DNA of 64,000 nucleotides from Erythrobacter mangrovi (GTDB lineage: Bacteria; Pseudomonadota; Alphaproteobacteria; Sphingomonadales; Sphingomonadaceae), in the NCBI RefSeq assembly GCF_013260645.1, contig NZ_CP053921.1, positions 1,743,763 through 1,807,762 on the forward strand. Reading direction: 5' to 3'. Both the position numbers and the translations under genes were made by a program. Below are positions 50,141-58,881 of this stretch, piece by piece; positions within the stretch are counted from its first letter, which is position 1; each line of letters starts with the position of its first letter. A model generated the notes under the pieces. It did not search any database. It had not been told where the DNA came from and saw only the letters and a list, made by a program, of their open reading frames with translations.

Positions 50141-51943
50141 ATGGTACAAATCCGCCGCCTTCCCGAGAACTTGGTCAACCGCATCGCGGCGGGCGAGGTA
50201 GTCGAACGCCCATCTTCCGCGCTCAAGGAACTGGTCGAGAATGCGATCGATGCAGGGGCAAACCGGATCGCGGTGAAGCTGGTCGGCGGCGGGCTGACAA
50301 GCCTCGAAGTGACCGATGACGGCTGTGGTATGACGCCTGATGACATGGCTCTGGCGCTGGAACGGCACGCCACCTCCAAGTTGCCGGATGAAGCGATCGA
50401 GCAGGTGGTGACGCTGGGTTTTCGTGGCGAGGCGCTGCCCAGCATCGCAAGCGTTGCGCGCTTCACCCTAGAAAGCCGGCCGCACGGTGCTGAACAAGGA
50501 TGGCGGCGAACGGTCGATCACGGTGAACTGGTCGGGGAGGGGCCGGCAGCCCTGCCTCCCGGCACGCGGGTCCGGGTTGAAGACCTGTTCGGCAAGGTTC
50601 CCGCCCGACGCAAGTTCTTGCGTAGCGAGCGGAGTGAGTATGCCGCCTGCCTTGATGTCGTGCGGCGACTTGCCATGGCGCGGCCGGACGTCGCGATAAC
50701 GCTCGACCATGGTGATCGCAGGATCCTGGGTCTCCAGGGTGGCGAAGGGCTGGCGAACCGTGTGGCGCAGATCGTTGCGCGTGAACTCAAGGACAATGGC
50801 GTCGCGATAGAACTGGACCGGGGTCCTATGCGGCTGACGGGCATTGCCGGCCTGCCAACCTACAATCGCGGGGTAGCCGATCACCAGTATCTGTTCGTCA
50901 ATGGTCGCCCGGTGAAGGATCGGCTGCTCACCGGTGCCGTGCGTGGGGCCTATGCAGATATGCTGGCGCGGGACCGGCATGCGGTCCTGGCACTGTTCCT
51001 CGAACTGCCGCCCGAAGATGTGGATGTAAACGTCCATCCGGCCAAGACCGAAGTGCGGTTTCGTGATGCGCAGGCCGTGCGTGGATTCATCGTTTCGGGC
51101 CTCAGGCAGGCTCTTGCAACAGGGGACCAGCGCAGCGCCCAGGCACCGGACGCTGCGGCAATGGGACGATGGCAAGCCGAGCCCCTGCGTGAGGAGCCCG
51201 CTCCGGCTCTTCGATCGATCTTTGCCGGACGCGACTGGTCGCAGCCGCAGGCGCGGGTAGCCGAGGCCAACGCCGCGTGGCGCGGGGTCGAAGCCGAGGT
51301 AATGGCGTCACCGCGGGGAAGGGCGGAGGAGGCAACACCGATCTCCGAAGAGGATCAGGATTTCCCGCTCGGTATTGCACGAGGACAGGTTGCGAACACC
51401 TATATCGTTGCGGAAGCGAAGGACGGCTTGATCCTCGTCGACCAGCATGCGGCACACGAGAGGCTGGTGCTTGAACGCCTGCGTGCAGCGGGTGCGGACG
51501 AAGCTGTCAGGCGTGAACAGGCGCTGCTCATTCCCGATGTCGTCGAGATGGACGAACCTTCCTGCGATCGGCTTGAGGAAGCCGCACCCAAGTTGGCCGA
51601 ACTCGGTCTGGTAATTGAGCGCTTCGGTCCCGCCGCGATGCTCGTGCGTGCGCTCCCGCATGCCATCGCCAAGACCGATCCGGAAAAGCTGTTGCGCGAC
51701 ATTGATGACGATCTGGCGCTCAATGGCGAAGCGCTGCTGCTTGGGGAGAAGCTCGACCTCGTGCTTGCGACCATGGCCTGTCACGGTTCGGTCAGGGCGG
51801 GGCGCCCGCTGCGGGTCGACGAAATGAATGCGCTCCTGCGCGAGATGGAGCGAACCCCGCGTTCAGGCCAATGCAATCACGGGCGTCCGACATGGGTCAA
51901 GCTGTCGATGGACGATGTCGAGAAGCTGTTCGGGAGGCATTGA
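50141..51943 (+). CDS. mutL: DNA mismatch repair protein MutL
   Basis: A 600-residue mismatch-repair ATPase that links MutS to strand removal. The GHKL N-terminal domain has LVENAIDAGANRI (catalytic Glu), DDGCGM and GFRGEALPSIASV, and about residues 210-330 form the transducer. The C-terminal domain contains D434-Q-H-A-x2-E-x4-E (DQHAAHERLVLERL), the endonuclease signature of MutL proteins from bacteria without MutH. ACHGSVRAGRPL and CNHGRPTW complete it. The start is ATG 50141 (MVQIRRLPENLVNRIAAGEV). The stop overlaps the lipoprotein ATG (TGATG). Confidence 0.97.
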   Translation: MVQIRRLPENLVNRIAAGEVVERPSSALKELVENAIDAGANRIAVKLVGGGLTSLEVTDDGCGMTPDDMALALERHATSKLPDEAIEQVVTLGFRGEALPSIASVARFTLESRPHGAEQGWRRTVDHGELVGEGPAALPPGTRVRVEDLFGKVPARRKFLRSERSEYAACLDVVRRLAMARPDVAITLDHGDRRILGLQGGEGLANRVAQIVARELKDNGVAIELDRGPMRLTGIAGLPTYNRGVADHQYLFVNGRPVKDRLLTGAVRGAYADMLARDRHAVLALFLELPPEDVDVNVHPAKTEVRFRDAQAVRGFIVSGLRQALATGDQRSAQAPDAAAMGRWQAEPLREEPAPALRSIFAGRDWSQPQARVAEANAAWRGVEAEVMASPRGRAEEATPISEEDQDFPLGIARGQVANTYIVAEAKDGLILVDQHAAHERLVLERLRAAGADEAVRREQALLIPDVVEMDEPSCDRLEEAAPKLAELGLVIERFGPAAMLVRALPHAIAKTDPEKLLRDIDDDLALNGEALLLGEKLDLVLATMACHGSVRAGRPLRVDEMNALLREMERTPRSGQCNHGRPTWVKLSMDDVEKLFGRH

Positions 51944-52428
51944 TGCGCAGGTTCCTCTTTCTGTCTCTGCTGATCCTGGGTGCCTGCTCTGACAAGCCGA
52001 CGGAGGAAGAGCGCCGCGCTGCGGTAGCCGAAGTGGAGAAGGCACAGGAAGCGCCGGCCCAGGCATTCGGACCCCAAGCGATTCTCTATCCCGATATCGA
52101 GAAGAACAGCCTATACGGGGCGGGCTGCAGCTTTGTGCCCGATGGTGGTGGCCTGGGTGCGGTTGCGCTGGCCATGGCGGAAGAAGGCTACATGAAGCGT
52201 GATGGAGAGATCCTGCGCTTTGCCGCCGACAAGGGCAGCAAGGAATTGCCATATCTAGCGCACGCCCAATATGATGGCCGCGACTATGCCTTTGTGCTGA
52301 CGCTCAGCGAAGTGGATGGGGAAGTATCAGGCGAGGAAACGATCAACTTCCCCGCATCGCTGTCCGTCACCGACAGCAAGGAGCGCGTCGTGTATCAAGC
52401 GCAGGGCATTGCCCAATGCGGGGCCTAA
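51943..52428 (+). CDS. Predicted lipoprotein coupled to mutL
   Basis: A 161-residue protein with a lipoprotein signal: MRRFLFLSLLILGAC, lipobox LGAC with C15 as lipidation site. A charged Glu/Ala-rich linker (EEERRAAVAEVEKAQEAPAQ) follows. The rest is a beta-rich domain with two cysteines (GAGCSFVPDGG and the terminal AQCGA), which could form a disulfide. No named family is recognised; similar lipoproteins follow mutL in related genomes as far as I recall. It is translationally coupled to mutL, which does not imply a role in repair. It converges on the MaoC gene, 1 base apart. Confidence 0.8.
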   Translation: MRRFLFLSLLILGACSDKPTEEERRAAVAEVEKAQEAPAQAFGPQAILYPDIEKNSLYGAGCSFVPDGGGLGAVALAMAEEGYMKRDGEILRFAADKGSKELPYLAHAQYDGRDYAFVLTLSEVDGEVSGEETINFPASLSVTDSKERVVYQAQGIAQCGA

Positions 52429-52429
52429 C

Positions 52430-52894
52430 CTAGTCCTCGATCGGGGCCTCGGGTTTGCGGACACGGATCAGCCCGTTGCTGACCATGTCGAGAACCAGCT
52501 CGTCATTCTGGTTGAAAGTGCGGTGGCGGACCTTGAAGATGCCCATCTCGGGGCGCGAGCGACTGCGGCGCTTCTCCAGAACCTGGCTTTCACAACGCAG
52601 CGTATCGCCCGGATAGACCGGTTTTACCCAACGCAGGTTGTCGACGCCCGGCGAGCCCAGGCCGGCAGATTTCTCGACATTCATGTTCGCGACCATCATC
52701 GACATGGTCATCGCACAGGTGTGCCACCCGCTTGCCGACAGCCTCCCGAAATGGGTCTGAGCCGCTGCCTCGTCATCCAGATGGAACGGCTGCGGATCGT
52801 ATTTGCCTGCAAATTCCATCACTTCTTCGCGCGTCACCTCATAGTGACCGAAGGATTGCACCACACCAATCTCGATGTCTTCGAAGTACTTCAT
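52430..52894 (-). CDS. MaoC family dehydratase
   Basis: A 154-residue single-hotdog R-specific enoyl-CoA hydratase-like protein. The hydratase motif is Y-D-x2-P-F-H (KYDPQPFHLDDEAAAQTHFG), supplying the catalytic Asp and His, followed by ASGWHTCAM. VDNLRWVKPVYPGDTL and FKVRHRTFNQNDELVLD are usual family strands. It would hydrate trans-2-enoyl-CoA to (R)-3-hydroxyacyl-CoA. The start ATG 52894 gives MKYFEDIEIGVVQSFGHYEV, a typical N-terminus. It stands alone, convergent with the lipoprotein gene and downstream of the phosphodiesterase gene on the same strand by 46 bases. Confidence 0.9.
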   Translation of the reverse strand: MKYFEDIEIGVVQSFGHYEVTREEVMEFAGKYDPQPFHLDDEAAAQTHFGRLSASGWHTCAMTMSMMVANMNVEKSAGLGSPGVDNLRWVKPVYPGDTLRCESQVLEKRRSRSRPEMGIFKVRHRTFNQNDELVLDMVSNGLIRVRKPEAPIED

Positions 52895-52940
52895 GCAGGA
52901 TCGATGGCGCAGGCCTGAAAATCAGGCAATGGGCAAATCC

Positions 52941-54152
52941 TTAACCCCCGGCAAGCGCAGGCTGCACCGGGTCCAGCGTCCCGTCGAGGTTGGGGTTCTG
53001 CGGTAAACCGAGTACTTCGCGCAGTAGTGGCGCGATATCGACATTGTCGAAAACCGGAAGTTTCACGCCGCTGGAAAAGGCGGGACCACTGGCGATGAAC
53101 AGCGCCAGCATCTGTGGGTCGGCATTGTCATAGCCATGCGCGCCGCCTGCCACGGGGTAGCGCGGAGGGCCGGCCAGGATGGTCCAGCCATTCTCCGCTA
53201 TGCAGACGATGGCCGCAACGCGGGGGTTTGTGCCGTAGTGCAGCCGGGCAGGGAGGTCTTCCTTGCGCGCGCAATCCATATGCTCATGCGGGACGAGCAA
53301 GGCGTCGGCAACTCGGCTATCGGTCCCCGTGACCGGTTCGATCGCGGCGTAGGGCCCGACTTCTACCGCGATATAGCTCTCGCGATCGATGAAGTCGTCG
53401 AGCTGGATCACCCGCGATCCGTCGGTTTGGCGCATGCCATGGTCGGCAACGATCACGAAGTTTGGCGACAGGCCCAGCCCCGTCAGTTCGCTCACAAGAT
53501 CGCCGATCCGCGCATCGACTTCGGCAATGGCCGCGTTGACCTCATCGCTGTCGGGACCGAAGCGGTGGCCGGAGGTGTCGACGGTGTCGAAATAGAGAGT
53601 GACGAGAGCTGGCCGCGTTGCTTCTGGCCGACGCAACCAATCGATGACCGTCCTGACGCGTTGTGCATTGCTGATGTTCTGGTCGAAGCGCAGCCAGTCA
53701 CTCGGTCGGATCCCCTCGAAGGGCACTTCACTCCCGGGCCAGAACATCGTCGCCGTGCGGATTCCGGCGCGCTCTGCGGTTATCCAGATCGGCTCGGCCT
53801 GGCTCCACCAGAACGGGTCGAGCGCCTGCCGGGCGTCGCTGAGGCTGAACATCTGCCCCGGGCGTCGCGGGTCGATCATGTTGTTGCCGGAGATGCCGTT
53901 GCGGTCGGGCCGCAAGCCGGTCACCACGGTGTAGTGATTGGGGAATGTCTTGGTCGGGAAGCTCGGTCGCATCGGCCCGGTCGCCCCCTCGGCCGCAAGT
54001 GCGCTGAGGGTGGGAGTGATCCCCCTGTCGAGATAGTCGGCGCGGAAGCCGTCGATCGAGATCAGGATCGTGACTGGACGATCTGCTTCTTCGGCATGGG
54101 CCGGAACAGCAGACAGCCAAAGGGCCGTGAACAGGGCAATGAGATAACGCAT
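52941..54152 (-). CDS. Alkaline phosphatase-superfamily phosphodiesterase (NPP-like)
   Basis: A 403-residue exported metalloenzyme. Residues 1-20 form a signal peptide (LWLSAVPAHAEE). The NPP-type order is visible: ILISIDGFRADYLDRGITP has the first metal Asp, and PSFPTKTFPNHYTVVTGLRPDRNG has the nucleophilic Thr (FPTKTFPNH). FDTVDTSGHRFGPDS and VADHGM supply further Asp/His ligands, and GAHGYDNADPQM is the last His block. It should hydrolyse phosphodiester or pyrophosphate bonds of nucleotides or lipids in the periplasm. The start ATG 54152 fits the signal peptide. It may share a transcript with the MaoC gene, 46 bases downstream. Confidence 0.92.
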   Translation of the reverse strand: MRYLIALFTALWLSAVPAHAEEADRPVTILISIDGFRADYLDRGITPTLSALAAEGATGPMRPSFPTKTFPNHYTVVTGLRPDRNGISGNNMIDPRRPGQMFSLSDARQALDPFWWSQAEPIWITAERAGIRTATMFWPGSEVPFEGIRPSDWLRFDQNISNAQRVRTVIDWLRRPEATRPALVTLYFDTVDTSGHRFGPDSDEVNAAIAEVDARIGDLVSELTGLGLSPNFVIVADHGMRQTDGSRVIQLDDFIDRESYIAVEVGPYAAIEPVTGTDSRVADALLVPHEHMDCARKEDLPARLHYGTNPRVAAIVCIAENGWTILAGPPRYPVAGGAHGYDNADPQMLALFIASGPAFSSGVKLPVFDNVDIAPLLREVLGLPQNPNLDGTLDPVQPALAGG

Positions 54153-54430
54153 GGGAGCCCGTTAGTCCCGACGGGCTACAATGGCGAGACAGGAATCGGG
54201 AAATTTACGATGCCGTTCGACAAACGGCGAAACCTCTGTGGACCGGCCGTAGACGCCGCCTTCCAAAGTAAGCGGTCACCAAGACTGTAAAACTAGGTAG
54301 CGCTAATACAATCTCGACCTAAGTAATAACAAATAATCAAGACTTTCTGGTCATCGCAAATCGTTTCCGCTGGGCGCTTTCACTCGTTGATGCGCGAAGA
54401 GAGCGAAGTGACCGACAAAGGGAGTCGCCA
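54153..54430. other. Intergenic region, longest gene-free stretch (278 bases)
   Basis: Divergent leader between the phosphodiesterase and DUF2167 genes. The right half (54288-54370) is AT-rich with TAATAACAAATAATCAAGA, so promoters for one or both genes are likely there, but no clear -35/-10 pair, RNA gene or repeat is seen. A short AUG-led frame at 54210-54290 shows no coding character. Confidence 0.6.
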
Positions 54431-55444
54431 ATGCGAAGTCTGCTGAAGATATTGATGACCGTCGTTGCGGCGACGCTGGCGGTGCCCACATGGGCCCAAA
54501 GTCCCGTGGCAGACGACGAGCTGACACCTGAAATGGTCGCCTGGCTGGATGATCTCTCGCCACGTTCCGGGAGGGTCAAGATCGACGCCGCGAATGCACA
54601 GCTCGATCTTGGCGACGCCTACGTGTTCTACGGGGAAGACGATGCCTGGAAGATCCTGACCGAGGCCTGGGGGAATCCCCCTGAGACTGCAGAAGGCGTG
54701 CTCGGTCTCGTGATGCCAAAGTGGTCGACTCCGTTCTCCGATAGTTGGGGTGCAGTGATCACCTTCGAAGAGGTTGGCTATGTATCAGACGACGACGCCG
54801 CCAACGTCGATTATGACGAACTACTCGAAGAGCTGCAGGAGGCGACTGACGAGAATAATGAGGCCCGCATCGACGCGGGGTTCGAGTCGATCAAGCTGGT
54901 CGGTTGGGCCACGCGTCCTGTCTACGATTCCAAATCGCATTCGGTCGTCTGGGCCGAGGACCTGGTGTTCTCTAGCAGTCCGGGTGAGCACGCGCTCAAC
55001 TACGACTTGCGGACACTGGGTCGGTACGGCGTGCTGAGCATGAATCTCGTCTCGACTATGAAAGACCTGCCCACCGTGCAGATTGCTGCCAACGCTCTCG
55101 CAAAACGCGCGAGCTTCACTGCCGGCGCACGATATGAAGACTTCGATCCGGCGACCGACGAGGAAGCAGGCTTCGGCATCGGGGGCTTGATTGCGGCCGG
55201 GGCGGGCGTCGCGGCCGCAAAGAAGCTCGGCATCTTTGCCCTCTTGCTGAAGTTCCTCAAGCCTCTCCTTGTGGTGATCGTCGTGGCGTTCGGTGTCTTC
55301 CGCAAGCGGGTGATGGCTCTGTTCGGCAGGCAGCAAGGCGATGAGTACGTTGGCACGGCCGAGCCAAGCGGAGGAACGAAGCGGAGGCTTCGCACACCAG
55401 AAACCCTGGCGGCAGGTTCAGCAGAGGATCCGCCTGCCCGGTGA
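54431..55444 (+). CDS. DUF2167 family membrane-anchored protein
   Basis: A 337-residue protein with a signal peptide (residues 1-23, ending WAQS). The DUF2167 domain contains PRSGRVKIDAANAQLDLGDAYVFY, WSTPFSDSWGAVITFEEVGYVSDDDA, and SHSVVWAEDLVFSS with ALNYDLRTLGRYGVLSMNLV. A Gly/Ala-rich segment and a membrane helix (LLLKFLKPLLVVIVVAFGVF, about 275-300) are followed by a basic cytoplasmic tail. The family is widespread and uncharacterised. AAAGGGAG stands about 8 bases before the ATG at 54431. Convergent with ychF; no cotranscribed partner. Confidence 0.88.
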   Translation: MRSLLKILMTVVAATLAVPTWAQSPVADDELTPEMVAWLDDLSPRSGRVKIDAANAQLDLGDAYVFYGEDDAWKILTEAWGNPPETAEGVLGLVMPKWSTPFSDSWGAVITFEEVGYVSDDDAANVDYDELLEELQEATDENNEARIDAGFESIKLVGWATRPVYDSKSHSVVWAEDLVFSSSPGEHALNYDLRTLGRYGVLSMNLVSTMKDLPTVQIAANALAKRASFTAGARYEDFDPATDEEAGFGIGGLIAAGAGVAAAKKLGIFALLLKFLKPLLVVIVVAFGVFRKRVMALFGRQQGDEYVGTAEPSGGTKRRLRTPETLAAGSAEDPPAR

Positions 55445-55474
55445 AACGGAATCAGGCTGCGATCAGGACGGTGC

Positions 55475-56575
55475 CTAGACGTTGAACTTGAACAACATCA
55501 CGTCGCCGTCCTGGACGACATATTCCTTGCCTTCCTGGCGCAGCTTGCCGGCTTCCTTGGCACCACTCTCGCCGCCCAAGGTCACGTAGTCGTCATAGGC
55601 GATCGTCTCCGCGCGGATGAAGCCGCGTTCGAAGTCGGTATGGATTTCACCTGCCGCCTGCGGGGCCTTGGCACCTGAGGGGAAAGTCCAGGCGCGGGCT
55701 TCCTTGGGGCCGACAGTGAAGAACGTCTTGAGGCCGAGCAGCTTGTAGCCGGCGCGGATCACCCGGCTCAGGCCACTTTCGCTAAGACCCAGTTCGGCGA
55801 GGTATTCGGCACGATCTTCGGCCGGCATGGCGACAAGCTCGCTCTCGATCGCGGCAGAAACCACCACCGCCTCGGCACCTTCGGCAGCGGCCTTGGTGAA
55901 AACCAGCTCCGAAAGGGCATTGCCGTTGGCGGCGTCTTCTTCTGCGACGTTGCAGACATAGAGTACCGGCTTGGCCGTGAGCAGCTGCGCCTGGCGAAAG
56001 ACGCGCGCTTCCTCCTCATCCTTGGGTTCGGTGAGGCGGGCGGGCTTTCCTTCGCGCAACAGGTCGAGCGCCTGACCGAGTACCGACGCCATCAGCTTGG
56101 CTTCCTTGTCGCCGCCAGTGGCGCGCTTGGCCGCAGCAGGGACGCGCTTCTCGAGGCTTTCTAGGTCGGAGAGCATCAGCTCGGTCTCCACCACCTCGGC
56201 ATCAGCGATCGGATCGACCTTGTTGGCCACATGTTGGATGTCGTCATCCTCGAAGCAGCGCAACACGTGGACGATGGCATCAACCTCGCGGATATTGCCA
56301 AGGAACTGGTTGCCCAGGCCTTCGCCCTTGCTCGCACCTTTCACCAGCCCCGCGATATCGACGAAGGCGAGCTGCGTCGGCACGATCTTGGCCGACTTCC
56401 CGATCGCCGCGATCTTGTCGAGCCGCTCGTCGGGGACGGCGACCTGGCCCACGTTCGGCTCAATCGTGCAGAACGGATAGTTTGCGGCCTGCGCGGCCTG
56501 CGTCTCGGTCAGTGCATTGAACAGGGTGGACTTGCCGACATTCGGCAGGCCGACGATCCCGCAGCGGAAACCCAT
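55475..56575 (-). CDS. ychF: Redox-regulated ATPase YchF (Obg-family)
   Basis: A 366-residue ribosome-associated P-loop ATPase. G1 is GLPNVGKSTLFNALT, G3 is DIAGLV, and the G4 position reads NVAEED rather than NKxD, the change that gives YchF its ATP preference. The C-terminal TGS domain includes KTFFTVGPKEARAW, GEIHTDFERGFIRAETIAYDD and the end VMLFKFNV. Length is standard. It is the last gene of a minus-strand series starting with rplY and pth, but an SDR and a P-loop gene lie between pth and ychF, which are often adjacent in other bacteria. Confidence 0.97.
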   Translation of the reverse strand: MGFRCGIVGLPNVGKSTLFNALTETQAAQAANYPFCTIEPNVGQVAVPDERLDKIAAIGKSAKIVPTQLAFVDIAGLVKGASKGEGLGNQFLGNIREVDAIVHVLRCFEDDDIQHVANKVDPIADAEVVETELMLSDLESLEKRVPAAAKRATGGDKEAKLMASVLGQALDLLREGKPARLTEPKDEEEARVFRQAQLLTAKPVLYVCNVAEEDAANGNALSELVFTKAAAEGAEAVVVSAAIESELVAMPAEDRAEYLAELGLSESGLSRVIRAGYKLLGLKTFFTVGPKEARAWTFPSGAKAPQAAGEIHTDFERGFIRAETIAYDDYVTLGGESGAKEAGKLRQEGKEYVVQDGDVMLFKFNV

Positions 56576-56639
56576 CGATAACTCCGGAAATAAGGTGTGG
56601 CGGCGCCCTTAGCCGCGCCGTGCGCCAAATGCCAGCGTG

Positions 56640-57635
56640 TCAGACATTGTGCACTGCGCGGATCATTGGGCCGAACGGTGAACCACCTAACCAGTCGACC
56701 TGCGTTCGGGCGCAGACCTCGTTGATCGCGGCCTGCGGGATGCTTCCGCCGCTAACCGGGAGGCGCACGGGGCGCTGCCCTTTTGGCATAGCCAACACAT
56801 TGGCCATGGCGCGGGGGACATCCATCGGATCGGCACTGCGCCCTGAACCGTCCTCACGCCCCATCGCTGCGACTGCCTGCGGATAGCCGTCCTTGTGGAT
56901 CGGATCAGCTCGGTCCCTGAGCTGTCCGGAGTAGCGATTGCGGTTGACCCAGACCTTGGTCGGATAACCACCTGGTTCGATCACTGTCACACCGATATTG
57001 TGCGGAACGAGTTCGTAGGCGAGCTGCTCGAACATTGCCTCAAGCGCGAACTTGGTTGCCGAATAGTGCCCGGCATAGGGAATCATGACCCGTCCGAGCT
57101 GGCTCGAAATGGCGAATATGTGCCCTTGCTTGCGGGCGCGCATGCCCGGCAACACGGCACGTGCAAGGCGCTGGTAGCCGAAGACGTTGGTGTCGAAGGC
57201 CAGCTTTGTCGCCTCCATGTCCTGCACCTCGACCGGGCCGGTGATACCGATACCGGCATTGTTGACCAGCACGTCGAGCCCGCGCCCGGCAATCCGCTCC
57301 GCCTCGGCTACACCGGCAACGACCATGGCATCGTCTAGCACATCGATTTCGATCACGTGGAGATCGAGCTTTTCATCGCTTGCCAGCTGGCGAAGCTCAT
57401 CGGCTTCGGCACGTGGTACGTTGCGCATGGTCGCAAAGACCTTTGCTCCGCTGCGTGCAAAAAGCTCGGCAGAGAGGCGCCCGAAACCAGATGAGCATCC
57501 GGTGATCAGGATTGCCTTGCCAGACAGGTCCGCTGAAGCCTGCTCATCGCCAGCGAGAGCCGGTCGACCGGCGAGGGCAGCCGCCCCGCTGGCTGCGGCT
57601 GCGGCGAGGATTGCGCGGCGAGTAACTTTGGGCAT
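56640..57635 (-). CDS. SDR family oxidoreductase with Tat-like signal
   Basis: A 331-residue short-chain dehydrogenase. Its N-terminus MPKVTRRAILAAAAASGAAA is a twin-arginine-type signal, with likely cleavage at ALAGD near residue 30. The Rossmann motif is T45-G-C-S-S-G-F-G52, NNAGIGI is the structural motif, SSQLG carries the catalytic Ser, and Y191-x3-K195 (YSATK) completes the triad. The enzyme reduces or oxidises an unknown alcohol/ketone with NAD(P)H. Export of an NAD(P)-dependent SDR would be unusual. The ATG at 57635 follows GGAGAGACAGCC, supporting the Tat-containing start. It lies between ychF and the P-loop gene. Confidence 0.87.
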   Translation of the reverse strand: MPKVTRRAILAAAAASGAAALAGRPALAGDEQASADLSGKAILITGCSSGFGRLSAELFARSGAKVFATMRNVPRAEADELRQLASDEKLDLHVIEIDVLDDAMVVAGVAEAERIAGRGLDVLVNNAGIGITGPVEVQDMEATKLAFDTNVFGYQRLARAVLPGMRARKQGHIFAISSQLGRVMIPYAGHYSATKFALEAMFEQLAYELVPHNIGVTVIEPGGYPTKVWVNRNRYSGQLRDRADPIHKDGYPQAVAAMGREDGSGRSADPMDVPRAMANVLAMPKGQRPVRLPVSGGSIPQAAINEVCARTQVDWLGGSPFGPMIRAVHNV

Positions 57636-57722
57636 GGCTGTCTCTCCTTCCGGGTCATGATGACCTGAAAGCGCGCATTGCGCCAGCATCGGTGTGTCGC
57701 TGAGGTCGGTGACCTTGTCGCT

Positions 57723-58220
57723 CTAGAGAGCGCTTAGCCAACGGCGAGTTGCAGCCGGGCTTTTGAGGCGGATGACCTTGTTGGCGAAGGGCGCCAACCT
57801 TGCCTCGAGGCGCTTGCCCGGGCCCCAGCGCCAGCTCACTACGTAGAAGAAGAAGGCCAGGTTGAAGCGTTCTTCGCAGCCTTCGGTCATGTCGGGCCGC
57901 GAGCGCCCCCGCCAGTGCCAGATGCGCTTCACCAAGCGCCAAAGGCAGAGTGAGATAGGATAGTCGAGATAGACCACCGTATCCGCACGCGGCAGGCGCT
58001 GGGCGAGAGTACTCCCATAGGTTCCTTCGAGGAGCCAGCGCTCCGCCGAAATCACGCCCTCGATCCGCTCGACCAGTTCCTCACGCGGGGACTCGATCCA
58101 GCCCGGCTGCCAATTGAGCTTGTCGAGATGGAACAAGGGGAGGGCGAGCTTCTCCGCTAGCTCCATCGCGAGCGTCGATTTGCCTGCTCCGCATGGGCCG
58201 ACGACGAGGACCCTTTGCAT
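57723..58220 (-). CDS. P-loop NTPase, topology-modulation/FlaR-like kinase family
   Basis: A 165-residue small kinase-like protein. Walker A is GPCGAGKST (residues 8-16), followed by FHLDKLNWQPGW, with its conserved Asp, and WLLEGTYG with Glu. ADTVVYLDYPISLCLWRLVKRI is the lid-side strand and helix, and RPDMTEGCEERF is typical of 'DNA topology modulation protein'/FlaR-like adenylate-kinase relatives. The substrate is unknown. The ATG at 58220 lies 4 bases after the pth stop, so it is cotranscribed with pth. No evidence links it to DNA topology beyond the family name. Confidence 0.85.
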   Translation of the reverse strand: MQRVLVVGPCGAGKSTLAMELAEKLALPLFHLDKLNWQPGWIESPREELVERIEGVISAERWLLEGTYGSTLAQRLPRADTVVYLDYPISLCLWRLVKRIWHWRGRSRPDMTEGCEERFNLAFFFYVVSWRWGPGKRLEARLAPFANKVIRLKSPAATRRWLSAL

Positions 58221-58224
58221 GCGG

Positions 58225-58794
58225 CTAGTCCTGGAGACGCAGAGCCATATCGCTCATGAAGCGGGCGTCGTCACCCCTGGCGAGCCATTCGGCTTCTGCG
58301 GCGATGGCTCCGAGCATGGCGGCAAGATCGTCCATCTCCGCCTTGGCGTAGTTGCCCAGGACATGCCCGTGCACGCGGTCCTTGTGACCCGGATGGCCAA
58401 TGCCGATGCGCACCCGCCGAAAATCCGGGCCAAGGTGCTGGTTGATGCTCCTCAGCCCGTTGTGCCCAGCCAGCCCACCGCCGGTACGGACCTTGACCTT
58501 GAACGGCGCGAGGTCGAGCTCGTCGTGGAACACGGTCAGCGCCTCCACGTCCAGCTTGTAGAACCGCAGTGCTTCGGCGACCGATCGGCCACTCTCGTTC
58601 ATATAGGTTGCCGGTTTGAGCAGCAGGATCTTTTCATTGCCGATCCGCCCCTCCTGCACCCAGCCTGAGAATTTCTTCTGAATCGGGCCGAAACCGTGCA
58701 TCTCCGCAATCACGTCGCAGGCCATGAAGCCGACGTTGTGTCGGTGGAGCGCATATTGCGGTCCGGGATTTCCAAGGCCTGTCCAGATCTGCAT
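58225..58794 (-). CDS. pth: Peptidyl-tRNA hydrolase
   Basis: A 189-residue hydrolase that releases tRNA from peptidyl-tRNAs dropped by ribosomes. GLGNPGPQYALHRHNVGFM contains N and the catalytic His20. The central block is LLLKPATYMNESGRSV, FHDELDLAPFKVKVRTGGGLAGHNGLRSI carries Asp93-equivalent and Asn, and FRRVRIGIGHPGHK completes the pattern. The start is ATG 58794 (MQIWTGLGNPG). It follows rplY on the same strand, but a terminator lies between them, so pth may depend on read-through or its own weak promoter. Confidence 0.97.
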   Translation of the reverse strand: MQIWTGLGNPGPQYALHRHNVGFMACDVIAEMHGFGPIQKKFSGWVQEGRIGNEKILLLKPATYMNESGRSVAEALRFYKLDVEALTVFHDELDLAPFKVKVRTGGGLAGHNGLRSINQHLGPDFRRVRIGIGHPGHKDRVHGHVLGNYAKAEMDDLAAMLGAIAAEAEWLARGDDARFMSDMALRLQD

Positions 58795-58826
58795 GTGCGC
58801 CCTCTAGCTGCCGCTCGCATAAATGC

Positions 58827-58854
58827 AAAACGCCGGCCCCTTGCGGGACCGGCG
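58827..58854 (-). terminator. Terminator between rplY and pth
   Basis: On the minus strand CGCCGGTCCCGCAAGGGGCCGGCG forms a stem of about 9-10 bp with a GCAA loop (one mismatch) and is followed by TTTT (58830-58827). It lies about 28 bases after the rplY stop. Confidence 0.75.
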
Positions 58855-58881
58855 CTTCGTAACACCTGGATGGGTAGGGGA

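Noticed and set aside
54182..54290. A short frame in the gap before the DUF2167 gene (MPFDKRRNLCGPAVD...).
   Set aside because: No Shine-Dalgarno sequence, no signal peptide or domain, and only 26 residues.
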